Origin: Ancylobacter novellus
GTDB taxonomy: Bacteria; Pseudomonadota; Alphaproteobacteria; Rhizobiales; Xanthobacteraceae
Assembly: GCA_003241485.1 (NCBI GenBank)
Contig: QFQD01000016.1
Coordinates: 1 to 64,000 of the forward strand
DNA length: 64,000 nt
Reading direction: 5' to 3'
Part shown: positions 8,427 to 16,920 of the stretch, piece by piece
How positions within the stretch are numbered: the stretch's first letter is position 1
Layout: the number at the start of each line of letters is the position of its first letter
Position numbers and translations under genes: made by a program
Notes under the pieces: model-generated
The model's input: only the letters and a program-made list of their open reading frames with translations
What the model was told of the DNA's origin: nothing
Database searches by the model: none

Positions 8427-9292
8427 ACACCCCCCTTCGACGCGATCGCCAAGACCTCCTGCGCGCCGGCCTTGGCCATGCGCTGAATCTCGGCCTGCCG
8501 CTGCTCTTCGTGGTGATCCCGATACTCTCCTTCGTAGTGGTGAGCTTCTGGACGCTGCAGGATGGGCAGATCCTTCTCATCCCGACGCTCGCCAACTACC
8601 GCGCCTTCTTCACCGAGGGTAGCTACCTGTCCGTCTATCTGCAGACGGTCGGGCTGTCGCTGCAGGTGACGATGGTCAATGTGGCGCTCTCCACCGCCAT
8701 CGCGCTGTTCATCTTCCGGCGTACCCCGCGGATGCGCTTCCTGATCCTGATGAGCTTCATGCTGCCGCTGTTCATGAGCTACATCATCAAGGTCTATTCG
8801 ATCCGCTCCATTCTGGGGCAACGCGGGTTGCTGAACGAAGCCATGCTGGGGCTCGGGCTGATCGATCAGCCGATCGAGGCGCTGCTGTTTTCGCGCACGG
8901 CCATCTTCATCGCTCTCGCGGTGCTGTATCTGCCCTATGCGATCCTGCCGATCTATCTGGCATTGGATCGCATCCCGGCGAACTACCTCGCCGCCGGCGC
9001 CGACCTCGGCGCCACGCCGCTGCAGGCGCTGCGCGACGTCGTCTTGCCCCTCGCGCGGCCAGGCATCGCGGCTGGCGCGGTGTTCACCTTCATTCTCACC
9101 TTCGGTGATTTCGTCACGCCGCAAATGGTGGGTGGCACCCAGGGCTTCACCTTCGGACGCATCGTGTTCAGCCAGTTCGGCCTCGCGCTCAACTGGCCGC
9201 TCGGCTCGGCCCTCGCCGTCATTCTGCTCGCTACTACGCTGCTTGCGGTGGCGCTCGCCGGCCTGAGCCTCCGGCGGGAGCATGTGCGATGA
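8423..9292 (+). CDS. ABC transporter permease (PotB-like)
   Basis: This is a 289-residue inner-membrane permease with about six hydrophobic segments. The EAA loop reads AAGADLGATPLQALRDVVLP. The start at 8423 makes an ATGA overlap with the ATPase stop and has AGGA 8 bases upstream; an in-frame ATG at 8414 is less likely. It pairs with the next permease as a heterodimeric channel. Confidence 0.92.
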   Translation: MNTPLRRDRQDLLRAGLGHALNLGLPLLFVVIPILSFVVVSFWTLQDGQILLIPTLANYRAFFTEGSYLSVYLQTVGLSLQVTMVNVALSTAIALFIFRRTPRMRFLILMSFMLPLFMSYIIKVYSIRSILGQRGLLNEAMLGLGLIDQPIEALLFSRTAIFIALAVLYLPYAILPIYLALDRIPANYLAAGADLGATPLQALRDVVLPLARPGIAAGAVFTFILTFGDFVTPQMVGGTQGFTFGRIVFSQFGLALNWPLGSALAVILLATTLLAVALAGLSLRREHVR

Positions 9293-10086
9293 AGCAGAAG
9301 GCGCCATTTCTCGATGCGCTGCTCGGCCTCGTCGCCGGAGTTGGCCTTATTGCCCTCTATGCCCCGCTGCTGGCGACTGCGGCGCTCTCCTTCTTCCAGA
9401 TCGTGAGGGTGCGCGGCACGCTCGGCTTCGCGCCCTTCTCGCTCGATCCATATGTCGCCCTGCTCGCCAATGGCGAAATTCTCTCGGCGCTCTCGACCTC
9501 GCTCGTCGTGGCGACGGTGTCGAGCCTTCTGGCGCTGGTGCTGGCGCTGATGTTCGCCTTCTACTTCGTCTCTGCACGGCGGGGCCTCGGTGTCGCCATG
9601 CAGATCATGGTGTTCCTGCCGTTCCTGCTGCCGCCGATCATCACCGGCCTCTCGCTGCTGATCGCCTTTCGCGAGATCGATCTCGGCCGCGGGCTGGTGA
9701 CGATCATCATCGCCCATGTCGTCTTCATCGTGCCGGTGGTGTACCGCACGGTGCTGGTGCGGCTGCAATTGCTAGGCAGCAGCCTTACCGAGGCCTCGCT
9801 CGACCTGGGTGCGTCGCGGGGGCAGACTCTGCGCTACGTGATCCTGCCGCAGATGCGACCAGCACTGATTTCCGGTGTCCTCCTGGCCTTTGCCATCTCC
9901 TTTGACGAGACGCTGATCACCCTCTTCGTCGCGGGATCGCAGACCACGCTGCCGATCCGCCTGTGGGCGATGATGCGGGTGGGCTTCGTCCCGGAGATCA
10001 ACGCCCTGGCGACGGTGATCTTTCTGTGCACCGCCGCCATCACCTTCGCCATCGGCCTGATGCAACGCGCCGGCGAGCGTGTCTGA
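9289..10086 (+). CDS. ABC transporter permease (PotC-like)
   Basis: This is a 265-residue second permease of the importer, with the start overlapping the preceding stop (ATGA). The EAA motif EASLDLGASRGQTLRYVILP is clear, and hydrophobic segments are distributed as in PotC. It is followed after 50 bp by the dehydratase gene. Confidence 0.92.
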   Translation: MKQKAPFLDALLGLVAGVGLIALYAPLLATAALSFFQIVRVRGTLGFAPFSLDPYVALLANGEILSALSTSLVVATVSSLLALVLALMFAFYFVSARRGLGVAMQIMVFLPFLLPPIITGLSLLIAFREIDLGRGLVTIIIAHVVFIVPVVYRTVLVRLQLLGSSLTEASLDLGASRGQTLRYVILPQMRPALISGVLLAFAISFDETLITLFVAGSQTTLPIRLWAMMRVGFVPEINALATVIFLCTAAITFAIGLMQRAGERV

Positions 10087-10136
10087 CACGCCGCGCCGCC
10101 CGACCCAAACCTGCCTTTTGAGAGAAGACGCGTCCC

Positions 10137-11354
10137 ATGAAGATCGAAGCCGTCGATTTTTTCTATCTGGCCATGCCCGAGATCACTACCGCGGCCGATG
10201 GCAGCCAGGACGCCCTCGTCGTGCGCGTCACGGCCGGCGGCCATATCGGCTGGGGCGAGTGCGAAGCGGCTCCGTTGCCATCCATCGCCGCGTTCGTCTG
10301 CCCGATGTCGCATGGCGCCTGCCAGCCGGTACAAAGCGCGGTGCTTGGCCAGCGGCTCGACGGGCCGCAGGACATCGCCCGCATGGCCGCGCAGGTCGAA
10401 TATGATAGCATGGACTTGCTACAGGCCGCGCACACATGGTCGGGCATCGAGATGGCGCTGTGGGACCTACTCGGCAAGGCGCGCGGCGAGCCGGTCTGGA
10501 AGCTGCTCGGCTATGACCGTACCTGCCGCAAGACGCCTTACGCCTCGCAGCTTTTCGGCGACACGCCGCAGGAGACGCTGGAGCGCGGCCGGCGCTCGCG
10601 CGCCCAGGGATTCCGGGCCGTGAAGTTTGGCTGGGGCCCGATCGGACGCGGCGCGCTGGGTGTCGATGTCGATCATTTCTTCGCCGCTCGCGAGGGGCTG
10701 GGCGCCGATGGAATCCTCCTCGTCGATGTCGGCCAAATCTTCGGCGAGGACGTCGAGCGCGCGTCGGAGCGCCTTCCAGCCCTCGAGGCAGCGCGCGCCA
10801 CGTGGCTGGAAGAGCCGTTCGCCGCCAGCGCCTATGGCGAATATGCCGCGCTCGGCGCGCGCAGCACGGTGAAGATGGCCGGCGGCGAAGGCGCCCATAA
10901 TTTCCACATGGCCCGCAACCTCATCGATTTCGGCGGCATCGGCTATGTGCAGATTGATTGCGGGCGCATCGGCGGGATCGGACCGGCCAAGCGGGTGGCC
11001 GATCATGCGCGGGCCAAGGGCGTCACCTATGTGAACCACACCTTCACCTCGAACCTCGCGCTGAGCGCCTCGCTCCAGCCCTTCGCCGGCGTGGCCGAGG
11101 CGACGCTCTGCGAATTTCCGGTGGCGCTGCAGCCGCTCGCGGTGGAACTGACGGCCAACCACATCGAGCGCGACAGCAATGGAGAGATCGCGGCACCCGA
11201 GGCGCCGGGCTTGGGGGTTGAGATCGACCCTGCCGCTCTCGAGCGATACCGGGTCGACGTGGAAATTTCCGTCGGGGGCCGTATCCTCTTTGCTTCGCGC
11301 GCCGGAGACGATGCCAGCTCGGCCGGTATGACCGCGATGGACGTAGCGTCCTGA
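10137..11354 (+). CDS. Mandelate racemase/muconate lactonizing enzyme family protein (second dehydratase-like)
   Basis: This is a 405-residue enolase-superfamily protein. Motifs are VKFGWGP (Lys163), metal ligands Asp197 (LLVDVG), Glu225/226 (WLEEP) and Glu251 (AGGEG), then Asp274 (QIDCGRIGG), His301 (NHTFTSN) and Glu326 (CEFP). The NHTFTSNLALSASL segment is typical of acid-sugar dehydratases. It has a single Lys in the KxG motif, where the paralogue at 323-1492 has KxxK, so the two enzymes probably act on different stereoisomers or steps. It lies in the same operon as the PotABCD-like importer and the lactonase. Confidence 0.86.
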   Translation: MKIEAVDFFYLAMPEITTAADGSQDALVVRVTAGGHIGWGECEAAPLPSIAAFVCPMSHGACQPVQSAVLGQRLDGPQDIARMAAQVEYDSMDLLQAAHTWSGIEMALWDLLGKARGEPVWKLLGYDRTCRKTPYASQLFGDTPQETLERGRRSRAQGFRAVKFGWGPIGRGALGVDVDHFFAAREGLGADGILLVDVGQIFGEDVERASERLPALEAARATWLEEPFAASAYGEYAALGARSTVKMAGGEGAHNFHMARNLIDFGGIGYVQIDCGRIGGIGPAKRVADHARAKGVTYVNHTFTSNLALSASLQPFAGVAEATLCEFPVALQPLAVELTANHIERDSNGEIAAPEAPGLGVEIDPAALERYRVDVEISVGGRILFASRAGDDASSAGMTAMDVAS

Positions 11355-11374
11355 GGCCTCGGGAAGGGCGGACG

Positions 11375-12280
11375 ATGACCCGTGGACCGATCTCCTCGCG
11401 CCCGACCTTTCGGGTCGTCGCTCAAACCGGGGACGCACTCGGCGAGGCGCCGCTCTGGCATCCCGTGGATGGCCACCTCTACTGGCTCGACCTGGCCCTC
11501 ACCCGCCTGCACCGCATGGACGGCGAGGGCCGGGTGGAGACCCGCCGGATCGATCGTCCACCGCCGCTAGGCGCCATCGTCGCCGGCGACGGGCCCGGGC
11601 GTCTCATCCTGAGCGCCTCCGACGGCCTGTGGCTGTACGACTGGGAGCGCGACGGCATGGAACAGCTCTGCCATCCCGAAGCAGGACGAGGCGGCATCGG
11701 CTACAACGATGCCAAGGTCGACCGGTGGGGACGACTCTGGATCGGTACGAGCGATCTTGCCGAGCGCGACCCCAGGGGGGCGCTGTGGTGCTGGGCACCG
11801 GGATCGCCTCCCGTTTTGGCGGACAGCGGCTTCACCGTGGTCAACGGACCGGCCTTCTCGCCCGATGGCGATGTGCTCTATCTCAGCGACAGTGTTGGAC
11901 GGCGGATCCTCGCCTATGATCTTGCGCCCGATGTCGTCGGTCTCCGCAATCGCCGGGTTTTCGCCGAAATGGCGATCGACGAGGGATATCCAGACGGACT
12001 GACGGTTGACGCCGACGGGGGTGTCTGGGTGGCGCACTGGGATGGCTGGCGGGTTACCCGCTTCTCGTCGGAGGGGGAGCGCGAGCTTGTGATACCTTTG
12101 CCGATACCGCGCCTTACGAGTGTTGCCTTTGGACGGCAGGGGCTGGCTGTTCTTTTCGCGACCAGTGCGCGGCTGGACCTTACGGCTCCGCTGCTGGAAG
12201 CGGCCCCGCTCTCCGGCTCGCTTTTCGCCTTGCAAACGGGCTTCGTGGGGATCGCCGAGCAGACATTCAGAGGTCGGTGA
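11375..12280 (+). CDS. SMP-30/gluconolactonase/LRE family protein (sugar lactonase)
   Basis: This is a 301-residue six-bladed beta-propeller. Family signatures are visible in order: LGEAPLWHP (metal ligand Glu24), YNDAKVDRWGRLWIGT (Asn111), VNGPAFSPDG (Asn157) and YPDGLTVDADGG (Asp207). These match the metal-binding Glu, Asn and Asp of SMP-30. It would hydrolyse the lactone formed by a sugar dehydrogenase to the aldonate used by the dehydratases. It is the last gene of the rightward operon, 20 bp after the dehydratase. Confidence 0.88.
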   Translation: MTRGPISSRPTFRVVAQTGDALGEAPLWHPVDGHLYWLDLALTRLHRMDGEGRVETRRIDRPPPLGAIVAGDGPGRLILSASDGLWLYDWERDGMEQLCHPEAGRGGIGYNDAKVDRWGRLWIGTSDLAERDPRGALWCWAPGSPPVLADSGFTVVNGPAFSPDGDVLYLSDSVGRRILAYDLAPDVVGLRNRRVFAEMAIDEGYPDGLTVDADGGVWVAHWDGWRVTRFSSEGERELVIPLPIPRLTSVAFGRQGLAVLFATSARLDLTAPLLEAAPLSGSLFALQTGFVGIAEQTFRGR

Positions 12281-12617
12281 AAATCACTCCTTGGACAAAC
12301 TGTCGCTCCGAGGAGTGGGCGTGCGCTGTGGTCGGTCATCTAGAGCGGCGACGCAAACCGGCCACTCCAAGACGGCTCCCTGCGGCGTCTATCCATCATC
12401 CCTTCGCAGATGACCAGATCGCCACTCGTCTAATTGAAGGCAATTTCAACGACATAAGTGTTCGCAGTTTCACCTTGGTCGGCGCGCCACTTCGATACAA
12501 AACAGCACACAGCAAATACTGCCACGGTCCCGCCCAGCGCGGGGGTAGCCGTGTGACGCGGCTTTCGGACGTCGGTCCTATCCGGGGAGCCGGGGAGCGA
12601 TGGGCGAAGGGGCGCAG
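12281..12617. other. Non-coding stretch between lactonase and EAL gene
   Basis: I see no convincing gene. A perfect 7-bp inverted repeat (CACTCCT at 12285-12291, AGGAGTG at 12311-12317) lies just past the lactonase stop and may be a weak terminator, without a T run. The reading frame open through most of this stretch has no recognisable protein features. Confidence 0.4.
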
Positions 12618-13493
12618 CTAGAGCGGTGGCGACATGCCGGCGGGCCGAGGCCGGCTCTCTGAGCGCAAGAAGCTCTCGAAAGCGCCAATCTCCAGCGGAC
12701 GGCTGAAGAGATAGCCTTGATAGCCTGGGCAGCCGGCTGCGCGAAGGCGGTCGAGTTGCTCGGTTGTTTCGATCCCTTCGGCGATCACCTGCAGGCTCAG
12801 CCTCTTCGCAAGGCCGATAATGGCCTCGATGATGACCATGTTCGATCGGCTGGACAGCATGTCGCGGACGAACGAGCGGTCGATCTTGATCTGCCCCAGT
12901 GGGAAGCGGTGCAGCACGCTGAGCGAAGAGTAGCCGGTACCGAAGTCATCCAGCGACCAGATGATGCCGATCTCCGTCAAGGCTTTCATCTTGGCGGCGG
13001 TGGCCTCGATGTTCTCGACGAACATGCTTTCCGTCAGTTCCAGTTTGAGACGCGACGGATTTATGCCGCTCACGCGAACGATCTCACGGACGTTATGGAC
13101 GAAGTCGGGCTGGCGGAACTGTGAGGCGCTGACATTTACCGACACGGTGAGGTGCTGCATGTCAGGGCGCGCCTCCCAGGCGGCAAGCTGCGCGCAGGCC
13201 TCGCGCAGAACCCAGTTGCCGATGGGAATGATGAGGCCCGTCTCTTCGGCGAGCGGGATGATCTCGCCGGGCGGAATATTACCCAGCTTCGCATGAGGCC
13301 AGCGGAGGAGGGCCTCCGCGCCGACGACATCTCCCGCTTCATTCACCTGGGGTTGATAATGAAGGCTGAACCCACCTTTCGCGATGGCCGTTCGCATCTC
13401 GACTTCCATCATGCGTCGGATGGTCAGGTCGGCGTTGATGATGACGACGATCAGGACCAGGGTACCCAACGCGGCGATGGTGTTCACCCACAC
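12618..13493 (-). CDS. EAL domain protein, downstream part of an interrupted gene (c-di-GMP phosphodiesterase)
   Basis: The EAL domain is complete: EALLRW, VNVSASQF, ELTESMF, LDDFGTGYSSL, IKIDRSFV, VIAEGIE and YQGYLFSRPL are all present, so the metal and c-di-GMP residues are intact. These enzymes linearise cyclic di-GMP. The 5' end has a membrane segment (IAALGTLVLIVVIINADLT) that would be the last helix of a membrane sensor. The sensor is encoded directly upstream in the same frame, but a TGA at 13500-13502 separates them. Expression of this part alone would need reinitiation at the GTG near 13493 or readthrough. One substitution (for example CGA to TGA) would account for the break. Confidence 0.8.
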   Translation of the reverse strand: MWVNTIAALGTLVLIVVIINADLTIRRMMEVEMRTAIAKGGFSLHYQPQVNEAGDVVGAEALLRWPHAKLGNIPPGEIIPLAEETGLIIPIGNWVLREACAQLAAWEARPDMQHLTVSVNVSASQFRQPDFVHNVREIVRVSGINPSRLKLELTESMFVENIEATAAKMKALTEIGIIWSLDDFGTGYSSLSVLHRFPLGQIKIDRSFVRDMLSSRSNMVIIEAIIGLAKRLSLQVIAEGIETTEQLDRLRAAGCPGYQGYLFSRPLEIGAFESFLRSESRPRPAGMSPPL

Positions 13494-13499
13494 GCCGAT

Positions 13500-13973
13500 T
13501 CAGGCGATTGTCTGCGGGATGACAAGGGATTCGTCGCGGATCTCAAAGTGCAGGTTTCCGAACAGGGCAAAGGCGACCAGGCAGGCCAAGGGTATGAATA
13601 TTTTTAAGTAAGTACCTTGCTGGCGGAAAACAAAATAACAGCCCACGGCGCAAGAAAGAAAATAGAGATGGGTGGTGCGCGGAAGCTCCGGCGGTACCTT
13701 GTCGAAAAGGCAGAAAATGCCGACCGTAATGGGCATGAGATGCGCGTCTATGATGGCGGCGCGGCGCAGGCGGCCGCGCAACGTTAACCATAGTAATGGG
13801 ACACTGCACATGGCCATCACGACGTGCAGGGCTGACAATACGGGGCGGCCAGCCAACATGAACCCCGTGCCCCAGATTATCCCGAGGCCCATCGTAATAA
13901 TTGATGCGGACAATATAATTGCCCTCACCCGACGTGTATGGAGCTCATCCCAGCTTGCGTAGATCATGGCCAT
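13500..13973 (-). CDS. Membrane sensor part of the interrupted EAL protein
   Basis: These 157 residues contain about five hydrophobic helices (AIILSASIITMGLGIIWGTG, VLSALHVVMAMCSVPLLWL, LYFLSCAVGCYFVF and IFIPLACLVAFALFG among them). It ends ...VIPQTIA then TGA, and the same frame continues IGVWVNTIAALG into the EAL domain. Similar membrane-EAL/GGDEF proteins occur as single polypeptides of about 450 residues, so this looks like the N-terminal half of one gene. A perfect 18-bp palindrome lies just upstream of the start, with no evident ribosome binding site between them. Confidence 0.7.
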   Translation of the reverse strand: MAMIYASWDELHTRRVRAIILSASIITMGLGIIWGTGFMLAGRPVLSALHVVMAMCSVPLLWLTLRGRLRRAAIIDAHLMPITVGIFCLFDKVPPELPRTTHLYFLSCAVGCYFVFRQQGTYLKIFIPLACLVAFALFGNLHFEIRDESLVIPQTIA

Positions 13974-13979
13974 TTAGTC

Positions 13980-13997
13980 GCGCATTCATGAATGCGC
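13980..13997. promoter_or_regulatory. Perfect 18-bp palindrome upstream of the EAL gene
   Basis: GCGCATTCATGAATGCGC is self-complementary over all 18 bases and sits 6 bp before the start codon. It could be an operator or an RNA hairpin covering the translation start. Confidence 0.5.
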
Positions 13998-14349
13998 TAC
14001 AATACTCAATCACCCCTGAAAATCGACCGCATTTTCAGATCTGTCGGGGCGGATCGGTATTCAACCTTACGTGTCGCTTTACGGTAGGTCTCGATTTTCT
14101 TGCGGGATGCACACGTCCCGGCGAGCCGCCGTCCACGCCTGCCATCTGACGGGTCAGCTCGTGGCCGGCGAACGGGAAAGCCCGTCATGACCTGATATGC
14201 TACAGGCCGGCCGAATGGCAGGCGGGGCGGCGCGGGCGGAAGAGGCAAATCGCGCGGCACCGAAACGCCCTCGGCAACGTTATCGCCGTGGCGACGTCGA
14301 AAATGCCGCCAGCCTGTTGCCGTCAGACTGTCTGCTATGGAGGAACGAT
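13998..14349. other. Intergenic stretch without a recognised gene
   Basis: This holds the upstream region of the leftward EAL gene and of the rightward 63-residue gene. Open frames here look like chance frames in GC-rich DNA. I identify no RNA gene. Confidence 0.4.
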
Positions 14350-14541
14350 ATGCCAGATGCCGCAACTCTCATCGAACTTGACGAGCGCATCGCCATTGCG
14401 CGCCAGAATCTCGCGGAACTGACGGAGCAGATGGCCGCGCAGTCCGGCGCTGCCGATGAGGAGCGGGGCGCCGCGCGTATCGCCGCGCAGCAGGAACTGC
14501 TCGACAATCTCATCCGCCAGCGGGAGACGCTCGGCGAATGA
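14350..14541 (+). CDS. Small helical protein of unknown function (63 aa)
   Basis: The ATG at 14350 is preceded by a strong GGAGG at 14339-14343 with 6-base spacing, which decides the start over the longer frame opening at 14197. The protein is highly charged and helical, with heptad-like patterns (LIELDERIAIARQNLAELTE, then QQELLDNLIRQRETL) suggesting a coiled coil. There is no signal peptide or membrane segment. A stem-loop follows the stop. I do not recognise the family. Confidence 0.65.
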   Translation: MPDAATLIELDERIAIARQNLAELTEQMAAQSGAADEERGAARIAAQQELLDNLIRQRETLGE

Positions 14542-14547
14542 TCCCCG

Positions 14548-14573
14548 CCGCGCGCTTCGCAGGAGGCGCGCGG
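14548..14573 (+). terminator. Stem-loop after the 63-aa gene
   Basis: CCGCGCGC (14548-14555) pairs perfectly with GCGCGCGG (14566-14573) around a 10-base loop, starting 6 bases after the stop codon. The following T content is low, so termination strength is uncertain. Confidence 0.5.
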
Positions 14574-14815
14574 TATCTCCTGAGCGAAACCCTCAACGCG
14601 CCTCGGCCCGGACACGTCAAAACGTTGCGTGCTTCATGTGAGCACTTCCGCACAATGACGGCCCTCTAGGCGTGCTATGTTCCCTGTGTTGCAGTCATGC
14701 AGCCCGTGCCGGGGGCATACCGCCCCGTCGGTCGCGATGATGAGGTGCTTTGGCGCCTGACATCCCTCCGCTTTGAGCTCCAGGAGCCGGCACGTTCCGG
14801 CGGCGGATGGCATCC

Positions 14816-15025
14816 ATGAACAACGCAGTTGAAGGCCGCGCTCGCGCGCAATGCGCGCTTGATGCGGAGGTGGCGGGCATCCGGCGAAAAGACATCGTCG
14901 CGACGGTCGAACGGTTCTGGCCTGTCGTCGCCGCCGAAATGATGGGCGTGCGCGACGATGCGACGCTTATTGCCCCGCCTGACATGGAAGAACTCCAGGC
15001 CGCGTATCGCAAGATTCGGCCCTGA
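14816..15025 (+). CDS. Small protein of unknown function (69 aa)
   Basis: The start at 14816 has GGATGG 5 bases upstream; an in-frame ATG at 14807 is the alternative. The sequence is mixed charged and helical (VAGIRRKDIVATVERFWPVV, DMEELQAAYRKIRP) with no secretion or membrane signal. Codon use looks like that of its neighbours. No family recognised; it may be a Hyphomicrobiales-specific small protein. Confidence 0.5.
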   Translation: MNNAVEGRARAQCALDAEVAGIRRKDIVATVERFWPVVAAEMMGVRDDATLIAPPDMEELQAAYRKIRP

Positions 15026-15064
15026 GCCCGTTGGCGTGGCGCGCGGCTTGCGGGCCGTGCGTTG

Positions 15065-15997
15065 TCAGGGAAAATCCTTCATCACGCTGTCGGCCGAGGC
15101 CGGTCCCTCGCGCGTGCGCCGCTCGCTGTAGAGCAGAAACAGCCCCGCCAGCACGATGATGCCCGCGCCGATCAGGATTTCCCGGCTCGGCACGTCGCCG
15201 AACACGATGATGCCGAAGATGATGCCCCACAGCAGCAGCGTGTACTGGAACGGTGCCAGAACGGACACCGGTGCGAGCTTGACCGACCGGGTGACGAAGA
15301 GGTGCGCGAGGCAGGCGATGACGCCGAGCAGCAGCAACAGGACGAAGTCGAGCGGCGAGGGCGGCGTCCAGCTATAGAGCGCGAATCCGCTGCCCACCGC
15401 CAGCGCGCCGAGCGCCTGCAGCGTGCCGAGCACGGTGTCGCTGGTCTTTGACAGCACCTTGTTCATCATCAGCGAGCCGGCATAGGCGAAGCCGCCGACC
15501 AGCGCGTAGATGGTCTCCAGCGAAACATGGGCGAAGGACGGGCCCAGCGCGATGACCACGCCAACGAAGCCGCCGAGAATGGCGAGCCAGCGCCGCCAGC
15601 CGATGCGCTCGTTGGGCAGGAAATAGGACATGGCGGCCACATAGATCGGCCCGGCCATGTAGAAGGTGATGACGTCGGCGAGCGGCAGATAGGCCACGGC
15701 CGCGTAGAACAACCCGGAATCCGCGGTCGTCAGCACGACGCGCAGGGCCTGCAGCCACGGCCGGTCGATCCGCCAGGGGCGTGTGCCGGACGCGGCAAAG
15801 AGCATCGGGCCCAGCACGAGGAAGGCGCCGGCCGAGCGAATGGCGAGCAGCTGGCCAACCGCGAAGGTGCCCAGCAGGACTTTGCCGAGCGTGTCGTTCA
15901 GCGCAAAAAACAGGTTTCCCAGCACCATAAGGGCAATGCCGATCCAGAAGGCATTGGCATGGGCGGGGTTTATCAGGCGATTGAACAGGGACAGCAT
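15065..15997 (-). CDS. EamA/DMT family transporter
   Basis: This 310-residue integral membrane protein has two EamA repeats and about ten hydrophobic helices, beginning FWIGIALMVLGNLFFALNDT. The second repeat includes PVSVLAPFQYTLLLWGIIFG. DMT proteins export small metabolites. The start at 15997 begins MLSLFNRL; longer upstream extension has no membrane or domain features. It stands alone between two unrelated genes, so its substrate cannot be guessed. Confidence 0.85.
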   Translation of the reverse strand: MLSLFNRLINPAHANAFWIGIALMVLGNLFFALNDTLGKVLLGTFAVGQLLAIRSAGAFLVLGPMLFAASGTRPWRIDRPWLQALRVVLTTADSGLFYAAVAYLPLADVITFYMAGPIYVAAMSYFLPNERIGWRRWLAILGGFVGVVIALGPSFAHVSLETIYALVGGFAYAGSLMMNKVLSKTSDTVLGTLQALGALAVGSGFALYSWTPPSPLDFVLLLLLGVIACLAHLFVTRSVKLAPVSVLAPFQYTLLLWGIIFGIIVFGDVPSREILIGAGIIVLAGLFLLYSERRTREGPASADSVMKDFP

Positions 15998-16149
15998 GGT
16001 CGTCTCGAACGCGGGTGCGCAGCTTTGCGACCGCCCGTGCCAAAGCGCAAGCGGCGAAATCAGCCCCGTATTCATTGCGAACGGCGCGCGCCGTCTGGGC
16101 TGGCGGCCTGCGCCGTCCGCCCCCGAACTCCTGTCGATCCAGATCCGCG

Positions 16150-16767
16150 TCAGGCTGCCCGTCCGATGGCGGCGGGCTGTGCCGTGCGCCGCGCGGCGAG
16201 CGCATGCACGGCCTCCTCCACCAGCCGCTCGAAACGCTGCTCGGCGCCGCCCGGCGTCACCACGCCCTCGGCGAAGTCGCGCTCGGTGAAGAAGGCGCCG
16301 GTGCCGAGCGGCTGGGCCTGGAAGAAGGCGAAGAGCGGGCGCAGCTGATGCTCGACCACTAGCGCATGGCGCTCGCTGCCCCCGGTGGCGAGCAGGGCGA
16401 CGGGCAGGCCGATCAGCCCGCGATAGTCGAGGAAATCGACGAAATGCTTGAACAGGCCGGAATAGGAACCCTTGTAGACCGGCGAGCCGGCAATGAGGAA
16501 ATCCGCCCCCTCGACGGCCTGGAAAGCGACCTCCACATCGTCCGGCGCCGGTCGGGTCCGCAGCGCGCCGATACCCTCCAGCGCGGCGATGTCGATGATC
16601 TGGGTGGTGGTGGAAAGGCCCGCGGCCTGCGCGCCCGCGGCGATGCGTGCCAGCGCATGCTGGACCAGAGCCAGGGTGCGTGAGGGTGCGGAAAGGCCCC
16701 CGCTCAGGCCAACGATCCTGAGCGGATGACCCAAGGCCGGGGAAGAGCCGGTCTGCTGCGTGCTCAT
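16150..16767 (-). CDS. NAD(P)H-dependent FMN reductase (SsuE/MsuE-like)
   Basis: This 205-residue flavodoxin-like reductase has the FMN phosphate-binding loop IVGLSGGLSAPSRT and the GSPVYKGSYSGLFKHFVDFL motif that marks SsuE/MsuE-type reductases. It would supply reduced FMN to the two-component monooxygenase SsuD encoded at 19577. I prefer the ATG at 16767 (GAGG nine bases upstream) over the ATG at 16773. It is divergent from the sulfonate ABC operon and shares its AT-rich promoter region. Confidence 0.87.
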   Translation of the reverse strand: MSTQQTGSSPALGHPLRIVGLSGGLSAPSRTLALVQHALARIAAGAQAAGLSTTTQIIDIAALEGIGALRTRPAPDDVEVAFQAVEGADFLIAGSPVYKGSYSGLFKHFVDFLDYRGLIGLPVALLATGGSERHALVVEHQLRPLFAFFQAQPLGTGAFFTERDFAEGVVTPGGAEQRFERLVEEAVHALAARRTAQPAAIGRAA

Positions 16768-16884
16768 GCGCATGATCCTCGATGTCTGGCGGGCTCTGCT
16801 CGGCTGGCGATACGGCGCCGCGCAAGGGTGTGAGGGCGTTCGGGTGCCCGGTCGACATAGGTCTTGCATGGTCGATTCTAATAG

Positions 16885-16912
16885 TCTATCGAAAATATAT
16901 AATTCATATCGG
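16885..16912. promoter_or_regulatory. AT-rich promoter element of the sulfonate operon
   Basis: A run beginning TCTATCGAAAATATATAAT and ending CATATCGG lies immediately upstream of the ssuA-like start. It resembles the AT-rich stretch at 22224-22250 after the operon (shared pattern TCTA...AAA.TATATA.TT.ATAT). Possibly a site for a CysB/Cbl-type regulator; that assignment is inference. Confidence 0.4.
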
Positions 16913-16920
16913 AGCCGTTC

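Noticed and set aside
12277..12621. Possible 114-residue gene after the lactonase
   Set aside because: No ribosome site, no family pattern, and its composition is unlike neighbouring proteins. Kept as a non-coding stretch.
13500..13502. TGA in the EAL gene as selenocysteine codon
   Set aside because: No selenoprotein family has Sec at this site, a linker before a membrane helix, and no adjacent bSECIS-like hairpin is evident. A plain nonsense change is simpler.
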